Origin: Streptomyces monashensis
Lineage (GTDB): Bacteria > Actinomycetota > Actinomycetes > Streptomycetales > Streptomycetaceae
NCBI RefSeq assembly: GCF_001866665.1
Contig: NZ_MLYO01000077.1
Coordinates: 1 to 46,076 of the forward strand
Direction: 5' to 3'
Length of the DNA stretch: 46,076 nucleotides
Shown: in pieces, positions 1 through 8,810 of the stretch
Numbering within the stretch: the first letter of the stretch is position 1
How the letters are laid out: each line of letters opens with the position of its first letter
Translations under genes and position numbers: made by a program
The notes under the pieces: model-generated
Seen by the model: only the letters and a program-made list of their open reading frames with translations
Told to the model about the DNA's origin: nothing
Databases searched by the model: none

Positions 1-3000
1 CCACCACCCGCCACCGCCAGCACTTCGCCGAACGCGCGTCGGTGTCCGGACCTGGTCTGTCCGCTGTCGTCGAAGGCCTGACCGCCATCGCCGGTGACCG
101 GCCGGACGCGTCGGTCACCGTTGCCACGGCACGGCCGGGCAAGGTCGTGTTCGTCTTCCCCGGCCAGGGTTCGCAGTGGCCGGGCATGGCCCGGCGTCTG
201 CTCACCGAGAGCCCGGCCTTCGCCGACACCGTCGCCCGCTGCGACGAGGCCCTGCGCCCCTGGACCGGCTGGTCGGTCCTCGCACTGCTCCAGGACGAGG
301 ACCGCATCGCGTGGGACCGTCTGGATGTCGCCCAGCCGGTGCTGTTCACCATGTACCTCGGCCTGGCGGCGGCCATGCGGGATCTGGGCCTGGAAGCGCA
401 GGCCGTGGTCGGACACAGCCAGGGCGAGATTCCCGCCGCCGTGGTCGCCGGAGCCCTCACCCTGGAGGAGGGCGCCCGGATCGTGGCCGAACGCGCCATG
501 GCCCTGGCCGCGTTGTCCTGCGACGGCGAGATGGCGACGGTGGAACTCCCGGTGTCCGAGGTGGAGGCGGCACTCGCCCCCTACGGCGACGCCGTCTCGG
601 TCGCCGCGGTGAACACCCCGGGATCCACGGTCGTCTCGGGCGATCGCGCGACCGTGGAAGAGCTGCTCTACGCCTGGGACGACCAGGATGTGATGTGCGG
701 GAAGCTGAACGCCGCCTGCGCGTCGCACAGTTCGCAGATGGACTCGCTGCTGCCCGGTCTGCGGGAGAAGCTCGCCTCGCTGCGTCCCCGCCCGTCCGGG
801 ATCCCGCTGTACTCGACGGTGCTGGGCCGCCGCGCCGCGGGCGAGGAGCTGGACGCCGCCTACTGGTGCCGGAACCTGCGCGAACCCGTCCGGCTCGACC
901 TCGCACAGCACGAGCTGATCGCCGATGGGTACACCGTGTTCGTCGAGGTCAGTCCGCACCCCGTGCTGGCGATGCCGCTGGCCGACGGCGGCGCCGCCCA
1001 GGACGTGGTGGTCCTGTCGGCCATGGAACGCGACCACGGCGGCCTGGACCGGCTGCAGCGCACCCTGGGTGCCCTGCACGCGCACGGCGTCGCGATCGAC
1101 TGGTCGGCGGCCGTCCCCGACGGACGCCTGGCCGGCCTGCCCGGCTACGCGTTCCAGCGGCAGCGCTACTGGAAGGAACCCGCGCGCCGCGGCACGACCG
1201 ACCAACGGTTCTGGGATGCCGTCGGAGCGGGCGAGGCGGACCGGATCGCCGAGTTGCTCGGCGCGTCCGGGCAGCACAGGGACAGTGTCGTGGACCTGCT
1301 CCCGCTGCTGCGGCGCTGGCACGAGGGCCGCGACGAGCATGCCGAGATCGCCGACTGGCTGTACGAGGAAACCTGGCAGCTCGCCGAGCCGGCACCGGCA
1401 CCGGCACCGGCACCGGCACACGGAGTATGGGCCGTCCTCGGGGACCCCGGGTCACCGGCCACGGAGCTGGTGACGGCCCTGCGCGAGGCAGGTGCCGGCA
1501 CGCACCGGGCCGGCCCGGATCCGACCGACCTGGCCTCCCTGCCTGCGGCGACGCAGGGCGTGATCATCCTGACGCCACTGGACGAGGACGGCAGCCGGCA
1601 GGGCTTCCTGCGCACCGTGCGACTGCTGCAGGAACTCGGAGCACGTCATCCGCGGACCCCGGTGTGGCTGGTCACCAGGGGTGCTGTCGGCGTGGACGAG
1701 GCCGATCCGGTCACGCGTCCCGAGCAGGCCCTGGTCAACGGACTGGGCCGGGTCGCGGCACTGGAACGCCCCGAAGGCTGGGGCGGCACCGCGGACCTGC
1801 CCGAACAGCCGCACCCGGACTGGGCGGGGCAACTCGTCCGCGCCGTTCTCGCCGGTGACGACGAGGACCAGATCGCGCTCCGCGCCGACGGCCGGTACGT
1901 GCGCAGGCTGCGTCGTGCCACACCCGCACCGCGACCGCGGTGGGCGACCAGCGGCACCGCTCTGATCACCGGTGGTACCGGTGCCCTCGGTCAGCGGCTC
2001 GCCCGCTGGCTGGCGGAACGCGGGACGCGGCGCGTCGTGCTCGCTTCCCGCTCCGGCGAGGTCTCCGCCCAATGCCGCGAGGAACTGGAGGCGACCGGGG
2101 CCGAGGTCGTGACGGCCGCCTGCGACGTCGGTGACAGGAGGCAGGTGGCCGAACTGATCGACCGTATCGACGCGGACGGCCCGCCGCTGACGGTCGTCGC
2201 ACACCTCGCGGGGTTCTCCCGGACGGCGCTCCTGGCACAGCTCGCCGGGGAGCAGGTCGTCGAGGAACTCTCCGCGAAGGTGTCCGGCGCCTGGCACCTG
2301 CACGAACTGCTCGGCGACCGGTCGCTGGACGCGTTCCTGCTCTACGGCAGCGGCGCCAGCCTGTGGGGGGCGGGCGGCGGGGCGACCTACGCGGCCGGCA
2401 ACGCCGCGCTGGACGCCCTCGCCCGGCACCGGGTGGCGAGCGGTCGCACGGCCACCGTGGTGCACTGGGGCGGCTGGGCCGACGGCGGCATGGTCACGGC
2501 GGAAGCCGAGGAGCAGCTCCGGGCACGGGGTCTGCGGATGATGCCCCCGGACCGCGCACTGCGTGCACTGGACCTGGTGCTCGGCACGGACCGGGTGGCG
2601 CTGGGGGTGGCCGACATCGACTGGTCCCGCTTCACCCCCGCGTTCTGTGTCGCCAGGCGGCGTCCGCTGCTGCTGGGCATCCCGCAGGCGCGCGCCGAGA
2701 TGTCCGGCAGGCGCCGGGAGAGCGGGCTCGCGGAGCGGCTGGCGGGCATGGGCCGGGACGAGCAGCTCGGTACGGTGCTGGAGCTGGTCCGCCTCGAGGC
2801 CGCCGCCGCTCTCGGGGTGGCCGGCATCCCGGCCGAACAGCCTCTCCAGCAGCTCGGGATGGACTCGCTGACGGCGGTCGGCCTGCGCGGCAAACTGGCC
2901 AGGCGAACCGGACTGCCGCTCGCCACCGACGTGCTGTTCCGGCACGGCAGTTGCGCGGCCGTCGCGGAACACCTGGTCGGCGAACTCACCGGGCGGCGAG

Positions 3001-3809
3001 GGCCCGTCGCCGAGGCCGCGCACGACCCGTTGGTGCGGGTGCTCAAGCCGGCGCCACGCCCCAGGGCGCGGATCCTGTGCCTGGCGGGAATGGGGGGCAC
3101 GACCAGCGCCCATGTGCCGCTCATCGCGCACCTTCCCGAGGACGTGGAACTGCTCGGCATCCGGGTTCCCGGCCGTGAGGGACACAGCGGGGAGTCCCCG
3201 GTGACCGATGTGAACATCCTCGTCGACCGGGTCGTGGCCGAGATGTCGGACCGTCTCGACGCGCCGACCGTCCTGTACGGACACAGCCAGGGCGCGTACG
3301 GAGTATGGGAACTCGCCCACCGGCTGAGCAGCAGGGTGGGGGCACCGGAACTGTCCCTCGTGGTCGCCTGTGCGCTGCCGCCGTTCAGCGAGGTGCCGGA
3401 GCCGCTCAAGCGGTTCCAGGAGGTGTCGACACGGTGGGACACGGAGGCGCCCGAGACCCTGCTCGAGGTGTTCCGGGGTGTGCTGCCCGACGAGATCCTC
3501 GCCAGCGAGGAGGTCTTCGGCCGCTACCTGGAGAACCTGCGGAACGATTCCGAGATGTGGAACCGGCATCAGCTCATGCTGCGTGCCGACCGCAGGGGTC
3601 CGCTGGACATCCCGATCACGGCGGTGTCGGGCACGGCCGACCCCGTGCTGCCCGCGGGCACGATGGAGAGCTGGTCCGCGCTGACCCGGGGGACGTTCGT
3701 GATGCGGAGCATCGAGGGCGCGCATTCGGCACCGATCGAGAACCCGGCGGCCATGGCCCTGGAGCTGGCGGCCGCGGCCTTCTCCGGCGGGCTCACGCTC
3801 GACGCATGA
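1..3809 (+). CDS. Modular type I PKS, C-terminal part (AT-KR-ACP-TE), 5' truncated
   Basis: The frame is open from base 3, so the gene starts upstream; its KS would lie outside the window. Domains in order: acyltransferase (about 145-1030) with FPGQGSQ and GHSQGE; ketoreductase (about 1400-2650) with the NADPH motif TGGTGALG and catalytic Tyr in the TYAAGN stretch; ACP with GMDSL near 2860; thioesterase (about 3060-3800) with GHSQG, an Asp in GTADP and a His in GAHS. GHSQ together with CASH (near 715-730) leans to methylmalonyl or another branched extender rather than malonyl (HAFH), inferred by eye. The KR lacks the LDD motif and has the Trp before the catalytic Tyr, which fits an A-type (L-hydroxy) KR. 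No DH or ER is visible. The module would therefore leave a beta-hydroxy group and could be the release module. The TE looks like stand-alone type II enzymes although it is fused. Stop at 3807, followed by a strong hairpin. Confidence 0.93.
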   Translation, partial: TTRHRQHFAERASVSGPGLSAVVEGLTAIAGDRPDASVTVATARPGKVVFVFPGQGSQWPGMARRLLTESPAFADTVARCDEALRPWTGWSVLALLQDEDRIAWDRLDVAQPVLFTMYLGLAAAMRDLGLEAQAVVGHSQGEIPAAVVAGALTLEEGARIVAERAMALAALSCDGEMATVELPVSEVEAALAPYGDAVSVAAVNTPGSTVVSGDRATVEELLYAWDDQDVMCGKLNAACASHSSQMDSLLPGLREKLASLRPRPSGIPLYSTVLGRRAAGEELDAAYWCRNLREPVRLDLAQHELIADGYTVFVEVSPHPVLAMPLADGGAAQDVVVLSAMERDHGGLDRLQRTLGALHAHGVAIDWSAAVPDGRLAGLPGYAFQRQRYWKEPARRGTTDQRFWDAVGAGEADRIAELLGASGQHRDSVVDLLPLLRRWHEGRDEHAEIADWLYEETWQLAEPAPAPAPAPAHGVWAVLGDPGSPATELVTALREAGAGTHRAGPDPTDLASLPAATQGVIILTPLDEDGSRQGFLRTVRLLQELGARHPRTPVWLVTRGAVGVDEADPVTRPEQALVNGLGRVAALERPEGWGGTADLPEQPHPDWAGQLVRAVLAGDDEDQIALRADGRYVRRLRRATPAPRPRWATSGTALITGGTGALGQRLARWLAERGTRRVVLASRSGEVSAQCREELEATGAEVVTAACDVGDRRQVAELIDRIDADGPPLTVVAHLAGFSRTALLAQLAGEQVVEELSAKVSGAWHLHELLGDRSLDAFLLYGSGASLWGAGGGATYAAGNAALDALARHRVASGRTATVVHWGGWADGGMVTAEAEEQLRARGLRMMPPDRALRALDLVLGTDRVALGVADIDWSRFTPAFCVARRRPLLLGIPQARAEMSGRRRESGLAERLAGMGRDEQLGTVLELVRLEAAAALGVAGIPAEQPLQQLGMDSLTAVGLRGKLARRTGLPLATDVLFRHGSCAAVAEHLVGELTGRRGPVAEAAHDPLVRVLKPAPRPRARILCLAGMGGTTSAHVPLIAHLPEDVELLGIRVPGREGHSGESPVTDVNILVDRVVAEMSDRLDAPTVLYGHSQGAYGVWELAHRLSSRVGAPELSLVVACALPPFSEVPEPLKRFQEVSTRWDTEAPETLLEVFRGVLPDEILASEEVFGRYLENLRNDSEMWNRHQLMLRADRRGPLDIPITAVSGTADPVLPAGTMESWSALTRGTFVMRSIEGAHSAPIENPAAMALELAAAAFSGGLTLDA
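1389..1418 (+). repeat. CCGGCA hexanucleotide tandem repeat in the PKS
   Basis: Five perfect CCGGCA copies encode an alternating Pro-Ala linker between the AT and the KR structural subdomain. It is in frame, so length changes by slippage would add or remove Pro-Ala pairs without a frameshift. Confidence 0.9.
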
Positions 3810-3814
3810 GTGCA

Positions 3815-3850
3815 CGTGGCGGCCGTCGCCGATCGGCGACGGCCGCCACG
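3815..3850. terminator. Bidirectional hairpin between PKS and HD-domain gene
   Basis: A perfect 16-bp inverted repeat (3815-3830 with 3835-3850) has a 4-base GATC loop. It starts 6 bases after the PKS stop and ends 14 bases before the stop of the convergent HD gene. It has no U-tract, as is common in Streptomyces. Placed to end both transcripts. Confidence 0.85.
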
Positions 3851-3864
3851 GCCGGAACGCGGGT

Positions 3865-4446
3865 CTAGCGGTCCAGCTCGTTGCCGAGGATCCGGTCGGC
3901 GATGCCGTCGCGCAGGGCCGCGGCGGGTGAGCTGTCCGGTTTGCGCTCGGCCTGGGCGCGGAAGCAGGCGAGGAACTCCTCAGCGATGCCGGCGCGCGGA
4001 TGGCGGCCGAGGACCTCGGACCTGAAGGCGGCGGAGAAGTCGTCGAGGTAGCGACCGGAGATGTCCAGGCTCGTGGAACGCTCCAGGAGATGGCCCTCGG
4101 GGTCCACCGTCACGTCGACCTCGTCCAGCATGTGGCTCAGGACGACCTCCGCGAGACGCTCGCGGCGGGGCGGCGGCCAGCCCGCGCCCAGGGCGAAGAC
4201 CCGGGCCACGTGGGCACTGGCGTGGTCGAAGCCGACCGTGTGGCTGTCGAACTCGGGCACCAGGGCGATGTCGTGGAACATGGCGCCCACAAACAGGAGT
4301 TCGGGGTCGAACCGGACGCCCCGGGCGGTGCCGTGGGCGGCCGCCCAGATGTAGGACCGCACGCAGTGGTTGAGCAGCGCGGGCGAGCAGTAGGAGGACG
4401 CCACGTCGAGAGCGGCCACGCAGACGGGTGTGTCGGGGAGTCGCAT
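3865..4446 (-). CDS. HD-domain protein, cyanamide hydratase-like family
   Basis: A 193-residue protein, taking the ATG at 4444-4446. The reading frame runs further upstream, but those residues are low complexity and unlike the family. Visible signatures are LLNHCVRSYIW near the start, the metal-binding pair in MFHDIAL, a downstream VGFDHASAHVAR helix and LSHMLDEVD. This spacing matches the small HD proteins grouped with fungal cyanamide hydratase (cyanamide to urea); many bacterial members have no proven substrate. The gene converges on the PKS and is divergent from the aminotransferase gene. No clear Shine-Dalgarno is seen before the chosen ATG, so the start is uncertain. With HypE/HypF in the same window, a role on a cyano-containing intermediate or in self-protection is possible, but this is inference. 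It could equally be a generic HD phosphohydrolase from outside the pathway. Confidence 0.8.
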   Translation of the reverse strand: MRLPDTPVCVAALDVASSYCSPALLNHCVRSYIWAAAHGTARGVRFDPELLFVGAMFHDIALVPEFDSHTVGFDHASAHVARVFALGAGWPPPRRERLAEVVLSHMLDEVDVTVDPEGHLLERSTSLDISGRYLDDFSAAFRSEVLGRHPRAGIAEEFLACFRAQAERKPDSSPAAALRDGIADRILGNELDR

Positions 4447-4702
4447 GGCGGGGAGTATGGCGCGCGGGCGGCCGAGCCGCGCGCCGGTTCGAGCCGGATC
4501 CCAGCCTCCTTCCAGAACGGGCGTCTTCCGTTGGGTATTTGATGTCTTCCCACGCGCGCCCGAGCGCAGCTCGAGTCGGGGGTAGGACGCTCCCACTCGC
4601 GCCGTGGACCCGGTCCCGGCCGGCCCGCGGCTTCCGGGCCAGGGCGCTTCCCGGGCAGGTGCGACGGCCTGCCGTACCGCATCGGTTCAGCAGGAGGCTC
4701 TC
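4447..4702. promoter_or_regulatory. Divergent promoter region, HD gene / aminotransferase gene
   Basis: 256 bases separate two divergent starts, so both promoters should lie here. A 9-bp perfect hairpin (4459-4467 with 4477-4485) lies in the leader of the HD gene, 13 bases from its start. The least GC-rich patch is around 4528-4550. An imperfect inverted repeat (GAGT-GGG / CCC-ACTC) is centred near 4585. No confident -35/-10 pair was recognised. Confidence 0.45.
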
Positions 4703-5764
4703 TTGACCACGCTCACGTATGCCGAGGCGTCCCAGCACTCGGGCGGGGATCTGCGGTATCTGCCGTCCGGGCTCGACGGGGTGCTGGACCTGAGCACGTG
4801 CGTCACCCGCTCCGGGCCTTCGCCCGCGGCGCGCGCGGCCGCGGCCGCCTTCGACCCGGCGTCCCTCACCGTCCATCCGTACGGCGTCGAGGACCGCTTC
4901 CGTGCGGCCTACGCCGCGTATCTGGGTACGGACCCGCGTCAGCTGGTGATCACCCGTGGGATCAGTGAGCCGCTGTCGGTGCTCGCCTCGCTGCTTCCGG
5001 CGGACCGTTCGGCGGCACTGACCCCGGACTACACGGGCACCATCCGCAGGTGGTCCCGTCAGCTGCCGCCGCCGGTCGGCGAGCGGGACACCGTCGAGCT
5101 GCGGGTGCGGCGCCTGGACTCGGCCATGCGCCGGTACGCGTTCGTGGTCTTCTCCAACCCGAACAATCCGCTCGGCCTGACCGTGCCGCGCGACGCGCTC
5201 GCCGAGCTGCTGACCCGGCACCCGCACTGCACGCTGATCGTCGACGAGGCGTACGTCGACTACCTGGGTGACCGTCGGCAGTCCGCGATGACGCTCCCCC
5301 ACCGCAACCTGGCCGTCCTCGCCTCGCCCGGCAAGCCGCTGGGCATCGCCGGTACCCGCACCGGCGCGCTGTGGTCGGCCGACGAGACGCTGCGCGAGCT
5401 GGTCGCGCGGCGGCTGCCCGAGTGGCCGCTGTCCGCGTACGACGCCCACGTGGCTTGTGCGGCGCTGGGTGACACCGGCTGGATCGACGGGGCGCTCGCG
5501 GGTGCCCGCGAGGACGCCCGCCGCCTCGAGGCGGTTCTGGTGGGGCACTTCGGGGACGCGGTCGTCACCGGCGTGCCGGTCCACTACCGCTTCGTCCACG
5601 ACGAGCGGCCCGAGCGTCTGCACGCCCATCTGCTGGCCGACGGGATCGCGACCCGTCTGCTGCTCGACGATGAGCCGGGCCGCGTGCGGGGTCTGCGCGT
5701 TCTCGCCCCCGGCGCCCAGGAGCTGGCCCGTCTCGAGGCGTCGCTGCACGGCTTCACCGCGTGA
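4703..5764 (+). CDS. PLP-dependent aminotransferase, class I/II (HisC/CobD-like)
   Basis: A 353-residue fold-type I PLP enzyme starting at TTG 4703, chosen because CAGGAGG sits 5 bases upstream; the upstream in-frame ATG (4604) has no such site. Signatures are SNPNNPLG (substrate carboxylate/PLP loop), IVDEAYVDY (the PLP-binding Asp and Tyr), and ASPGKPLGIAGTRTG with the Schiff-base Lys at about residue 211. The overall pattern resembles histidinol-phosphate aminotransferase and CobD-type decarboxylases, but the SPGKPLG active-site loop is atypical, so the reaction could be transamination, decarboxylation or a beta/gamma elimination-type step. It is monocistronic, closed by a strong hairpin, and lies between the HD gene and the pathway regulator. 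It probably supplies or modifies an amino-acid building block. Confidence 0.88.
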   Translation: MTTLTYAEASQHSGGDLRYLPSGLDGVLDLSTCVTRSGPSPAARAAAAAFDPASLTVHPYGVEDRFRAAYAAYLGTDPRQLVITRGISEPLSVLASLLPADRSAALTPDYTGTIRRWSRQLPPPVGERDTVELRVRRLDSAMRRYAFVVFSNPNNPLGLTVPRDALAELLTRHPHCTLIVDEAYVDYLGDRRQSAMTLPHRNLAVLASPGKPLGIAGTRTGALWSADETLRELVARRLPEWPLSAYDAHVACAALGDTGWIDGALAGAREDARRLEAVLVGHFGDAVVTGVPVHYRFVHDERPERLHAHLLADGIATRLLLDDEPGRVRGLRVLAPGAQELARLEASLHGFTA

Positions 5765-5765
5765 T

Positions 5766-5801
5766 GCCCGCCCTCCTGACGGGGGGCGGAGGAGGGCGGG
5801 C
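5766..5801 (+). terminator. Hairpin terminator after aminotransferase
   Basis: A perfect 12-bp GC-rich stem (5766-5777 with 5790-5801) with a 12-base loop begins two bases after the stop codon. This is a typical position for an intrinsic terminator in actinomycetes. Confidence 0.82.
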
Positions 5802-6044
5802 CGTCCGGGATCAGAGTGGCGCCGCCCGGCCAAGCATCACTTGAATCCCGGTACAGCCGACCGCGGTGCCCGGCCGGTGTCGCTGCACCGCGGACCCAGG
5901 CCTCCTTGAGATCCGCCGGAGCTTTCCGGGTCGGGCCGCGTGCCGTGGCTAGCATCCGTGGATCGGTCACGCGTGCGCTCCTTCCCCGCCTGATCACCCT
6001 GATCGCCCGTCGCCTCTGTGGCAGAAACGCTGGAAGCGGTCTTC
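5802..6044 (+). promoter_or_regulatory. Upstream region of LAL regulator
   Basis: 243 non-coding bases between the terminator and the regulator start. A 9-bp perfect inverted repeat (5861-5869 with 5885-5893) with a 15-base spacer is the only structure seen. It could be an operator or a leader hairpin. No convincing sigma recognition elements were found. Confidence 0.4.
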
Positions 6045-8402
6045 ATGGAACTCAGCTCGCAACGGACGTCCCCGTCCCCTACTCGTACCTCACCGCTTCC
6101 GGCCCGCAGCGCCAAGGAGATCGTCACAGCGCTCGGCCTCGACGCGGCCGGAGCGGCCGGCGGGCACGTCGTGGAGATCACCGGCGACCGCTGGTCCGGC
6201 AAGACCACCCTGCTCGAGGGCCTGTGCTCGGCCGCGGCGGGCCACGGCTGGACGGTCGCGGCGAGCGCGGCCTCGCCTGCAACGGCCCAGGCCCCGTTCG
6301 GGCTGTTCGTCGAGGCCCTCGAGGACCTGGTCGAGCACCTGGACCCCGACCGGCTCGACGGCCACGGCTCCGGCCAGGCCGCCTGGCTCGCGCCGCTGTT
6401 CCCGGTGCTGGCCGCCACCGCACGCGACGTCGTTCCTCCCGTGCCTGCGGACACGTACCGGATCTGGCGCTCGATGCGGGCCCTGCTGAGGACGCTCGCC
6501 GCCGACGGACCCCTGCTGCTGGCCCTGGACGACGTGCACCAGGCGGACAGGGCGTCGCTGCAACTCCTCGGCCACCTGCGGGAACACCCCGTCGACGGTC
6601 CGGTCGTGATCGCCCTCACGAGCCGGGACCGGCCCGCTGATCCCACCCTGCACGACATGCCCGCCCGGCGCTCCGCCCGCGGCGGTGTGCTGCGGGTGCG
6701 GCCCGCGCCGCTCACCGAGGAGGAGGCGATCGCCCTGCTCCCGGAGGACCTGAGCCGGGTGCACTGCGAGACACTCCTCGACGAGTCCCGCGGGAACCCG
6801 GGGCTGCTGCGCGCCTTCGCCAGACTGCGCCAAGTGCCCGGACTCACCGGCGCCTGGGTCCCGCCGCTGCCGCCGGACCTGCTCGCCGACGTCCTGCGCG
6901 ACTTCCGCTCGTTGAGTGCGGAAGGCTGGCAGGTGGTGCGCGCCGCCGCCGTGCTGCACGAGCCGTTCGCCCCCGACGACCTCAAGGAGATCGCCCAGGT
7001 CGACGACGCGCCACTGTGGCGGGCCCTCGACGAGCTGATGCACGAGGAACTGCTGCGCCCGGACGAGCTGGCCTGGCAGTTGCGATTCGCCAATCCGCTG
7101 CTGCGGGTGGCCGCCTACCAGTCGGCGGGCCCCGGCTGGCTGCTGGGGGCGCACGCGCAGGCGGCACGGATGCTGGACCGGCCCGGCTCTTCGTCCGCGC
7201 ACCTGGCGCGGCACCTGGAGCGCGGCGCCGCGCTGCGGGACGAGAGCGGCGCACGGGTGCTCTGGGACGCGGCGGCGCGGCGGCTGTGGCAGGACCCTGC
7301 GCAGGCCGTCTCCTGGATAAGGGCGGCGCAGGCGTCGCGGGCGGGCGGCGGGACCGAGCCGCGCGAGCAGCTGCTGCTCGGCAAGTCGCTGGCGCTCGCC
7401 GGCCGGCTCACCGCGTCGCTCACCACGCTGGGGCCGCTGTGCGAGAGCGGCGCGGAGGAGACAGGGCTGCGGGTGGAGGCGGCACAGTGGCGGGCGCGGG
7501 CGTACCGGCTGCTCGGCCGCCCCGACCGCGCGCACGCCGAACTGGACTCCCTGTTGGGCGAGTTGGCGCCGGGGAGCGTGCTGCGGGACGAGGTGCGGCA
7601 TGCGGTGATCGAGCTGACCCTGCACACCCGCCGCCCGGTGCCGTCGACCGGCGAGGGAGCGGGCGAGGACGAGGGCGAACCGGCGATACCCGCGGGGGCA
7701 CCCGCCGCGTTGCGCGGCAGGCTGCTGGCCCAGCTCGCGGTGGCGGCCGTCCGGGGCGACCAGCAGGGTCCCGCCGAGCAACGCGCGCTCTCTGCCCGGC
7801 AGTTGCTGGACGCGGCGCCGGACTGCGAGGTCGCCGGGGAACTGGAGGGCCTGTACTGGCTGGCGACCGCCGAGGCGGCCCTGGGGCGGCCCGGCGCCGC
7901 GTGCACCCACTACGAGCGGGGGCTGCGCATCGCCGAGACGCGCCGCCTCACCCCTCATGTGCCGCTGTTCGCGATGGCGCTCAGCGCCCTGCAGCGGCAC
8001 ACCGGCGACGAGGCGGGAGCCGCGCGGCACGCCGCGTGCGCCGAGGCCGTCGCGGCGGCGACGGACAGCGAGCACCTGCGGGAGCAGGCGCTGCGGCTGC
8101 GCCGGGAGACCGCCGCGGGAGCGGGCGGCGCCGCGCTGCCCGGCCGGCGGCGGCCGGCGGACGACGCGGCGGGCGGCACCACGGTGGCGCTGGAGGGGCT
8201 GAGCCGGCGGGAGAAGGAGGTGGCGCTCCTGGTCAGCGCGGGCCGCACCAATCAGCAGATCGCTCGCGTCCTGGAGCTGAGCCACAAGACCGTGGAGACG
8301 TACCTGGGGCGGATATTCCAGAAGCTGCAGGTCCAGTCGCGGGCCGAAGTGGCGGCCATGGTGGGCCGTTCGGACCGGCTCGGTGTGGCCGTGGGCTCCT
8401 GA
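6045..8402 (+). CDS. LuxR-family LAL transcriptional regulator
   Basis: A 785-residue cytoplasmic regulator of the large ATP-binding LuxR (LAL) class. The N-terminal AAA/STAND ATPase has a Walker A (GDRWSGKTTL) and a Walker B (LLLALDDVHQAD). The middle is a helical TPR/MalT-like region, and the last 70 residues form a LuxR-type HTH (LSRREKEVALLVSAG followed by TNQQIA and HKTVETYLGRI). ATG 6045 is preferred because GGAAG sits 8 bases upstream; a GTG at 6018 in the same frame is the alternative. It is the only regulator in the window and sits directly upstream of the mbtH operon, so it is probably the pathway-specific activator. A palindrome at 8445-8462, just downstream, is a candidate target. 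Confidence 0.95.
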   Translation: MELSSQRTSPSPTRTSPLPARSAKEIVTALGLDAAGAAGGHVVEITGDRWSGKTTLLEGLCSAAAGHGWTVAASAASPATAQAPFGLFVEALEDLVEHLDPDRLDGHGSGQAAWLAPLFPVLAATARDVVPPVPADTYRIWRSMRALLRTLAADGPLLLALDDVHQADRASLQLLGHLREHPVDGPVVIALTSRDRPADPTLHDMPARRSARGGVLRVRPAPLTEEEAIALLPEDLSRVHCETLLDESRGNPGLLRAFARLRQVPGLTGAWVPPLPPDLLADVLRDFRSLSAEGWQVVRAAAVLHEPFAPDDLKEIAQVDDAPLWRALDELMHEELLRPDELAWQLRFANPLLRVAAYQSAGPGWLLGAHAQAARMLDRPGSSSAHLARHLERGAALRDESGARVLWDAAARRLWQDPAQAVSWIRAAQASRAGGGTEPREQLLLGKSLALAGRLTASLTTLGPLCESGAEETGLRVEAAQWRARAYRLLGRPDRAHAELDSLLGELAPGSVLRDEVRHAVIELTLHTRRPVPSTGEGAGEDEGEPAIPAGAPAALRGRLLAQLAVAAVRGDQQGPAEQRALSARQLLDAAPDCEVAGELEGLYWLATAEAALGRPGAACTHYERGLRIAETRRLTPHVPLFAMALSALQRHTGDEAGAARHAACAEAVAAATDSEHLREQALRLRRETAAGAGGAALPGRRRPADDAAGGTTVALEGLSRREKEVALLVSAGRTNQQIARVLELSHKTVETYLGRIFQKLQVQSRAEVAAMVGRSDRLGVAVGS

Positions 8403-8434
8403 GCGGGGGCCGTCCGGCGGACGGTGGTCCCCGC
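8403..8434 (+). terminator. Possible bulged hairpin after LAL gene
   Basis: GCGGGG...CCGTCCG pairs with CGGACGG...CCCCGC, with a few unpaired bases inside the stem, directly after the stop codon. It could attenuate read-through from the regulator into the mbtH operon. The imperfect stem makes this a weak call. Confidence 0.45.
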
Positions 8435-8444
8435 GCGGACCGGG

Positions 8445-8462
8445 GTCGGGAAATCTCCCGAC
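8445..8462. promoter_or_regulatory. Palindromic operator candidate upstream of mbtH operon
   Basis: A perfect inverted repeat, GTCGGGA-AATC-TCCCGAC, lies about 95 bases before the mbtH start. Its GGGA...TCCC core with an AT-rich centre resembles operators of LuxR-type activators such as PimM, which also have GGGA/TCCC half-sites but a shorter spacer. It is the best candidate in the window for a LAL binding site. The assignment is inference. Confidence 0.5.
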
Positions 8463-8557
8463 ACCACAAGCAGGGGCCGGATGGTTCAGGTTGGGACGGT
8501 CCGGACACGGGAGGGGCGGTCATGGCTTGGGCCTCCCCATCACCACGGAGGAAGCAC

Positions 8558-8776
8558 ATGAGCGACCAGGACAGCGCCGCCGTCGCGTACGCGGTGGTCG
8601 TCAACGACGAGCAGCAGTACTCGATCTGGCGTGCCGACGCCGACCTGCCGCCGGGGTGGCGTGCCGAGGGCACCACGGGGCCGCGCGAGGAGTGCCTGGC
8701 CCGGATCGACGAGGTGTGGACGGACATGCGGCCGCTGAGCCTGCGGCGCGCGATGGAGCAGGCGAGCGGCAACTGA
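8558..8776 (+). CDS. mbtH: MbtH-like NRPS accessory protein
   Basis: A 72-residue MbtH-family protein. It shows NDEQQYSIW, LPPGW, CLARIDEVWTDMRPLSLR and the conserved Trp pattern. The family binds adenylation domains and supports their folding and activity. The ATG has GGAGGAAG 5 bases upstream. It is the first gene of the operon that continues with a C-A-PCP NRPS 34 bases downstream. As the only MbtH in the window, it may serve all four NRPS A domains. The usual Pro after the first Trp is replaced by Arg (SIWR), a minor deviation. Confidence 0.96.
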   Translation: MSDQDSAAVAYAVVVNDEQQYSIWRADADLPPGWRAEGTTGPREECLARIDEVWTDMRPLSLRRAMEQASGN

Positions 8777-8810
8777 GGCCGCCGACGCCTCATCGACATC
8801 TGGAGGACTC

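Noticed and set aside
1389..1418. Possible CRISPR or regulatory repeat
   Set aside because: Only a coding hexanucleotide microsatellite giving Pro-Ala; no spacers or cas genes anywhere in the window.
4703..5764. Capreomycidine synthase (VioD-like), given the VioC-like oxygenase family nearby
   Set aside because: Motifs fit HisC/CobD-type enzymes better, and the oxygenases are SyrP-like; no other viomycin-type genes are seen.
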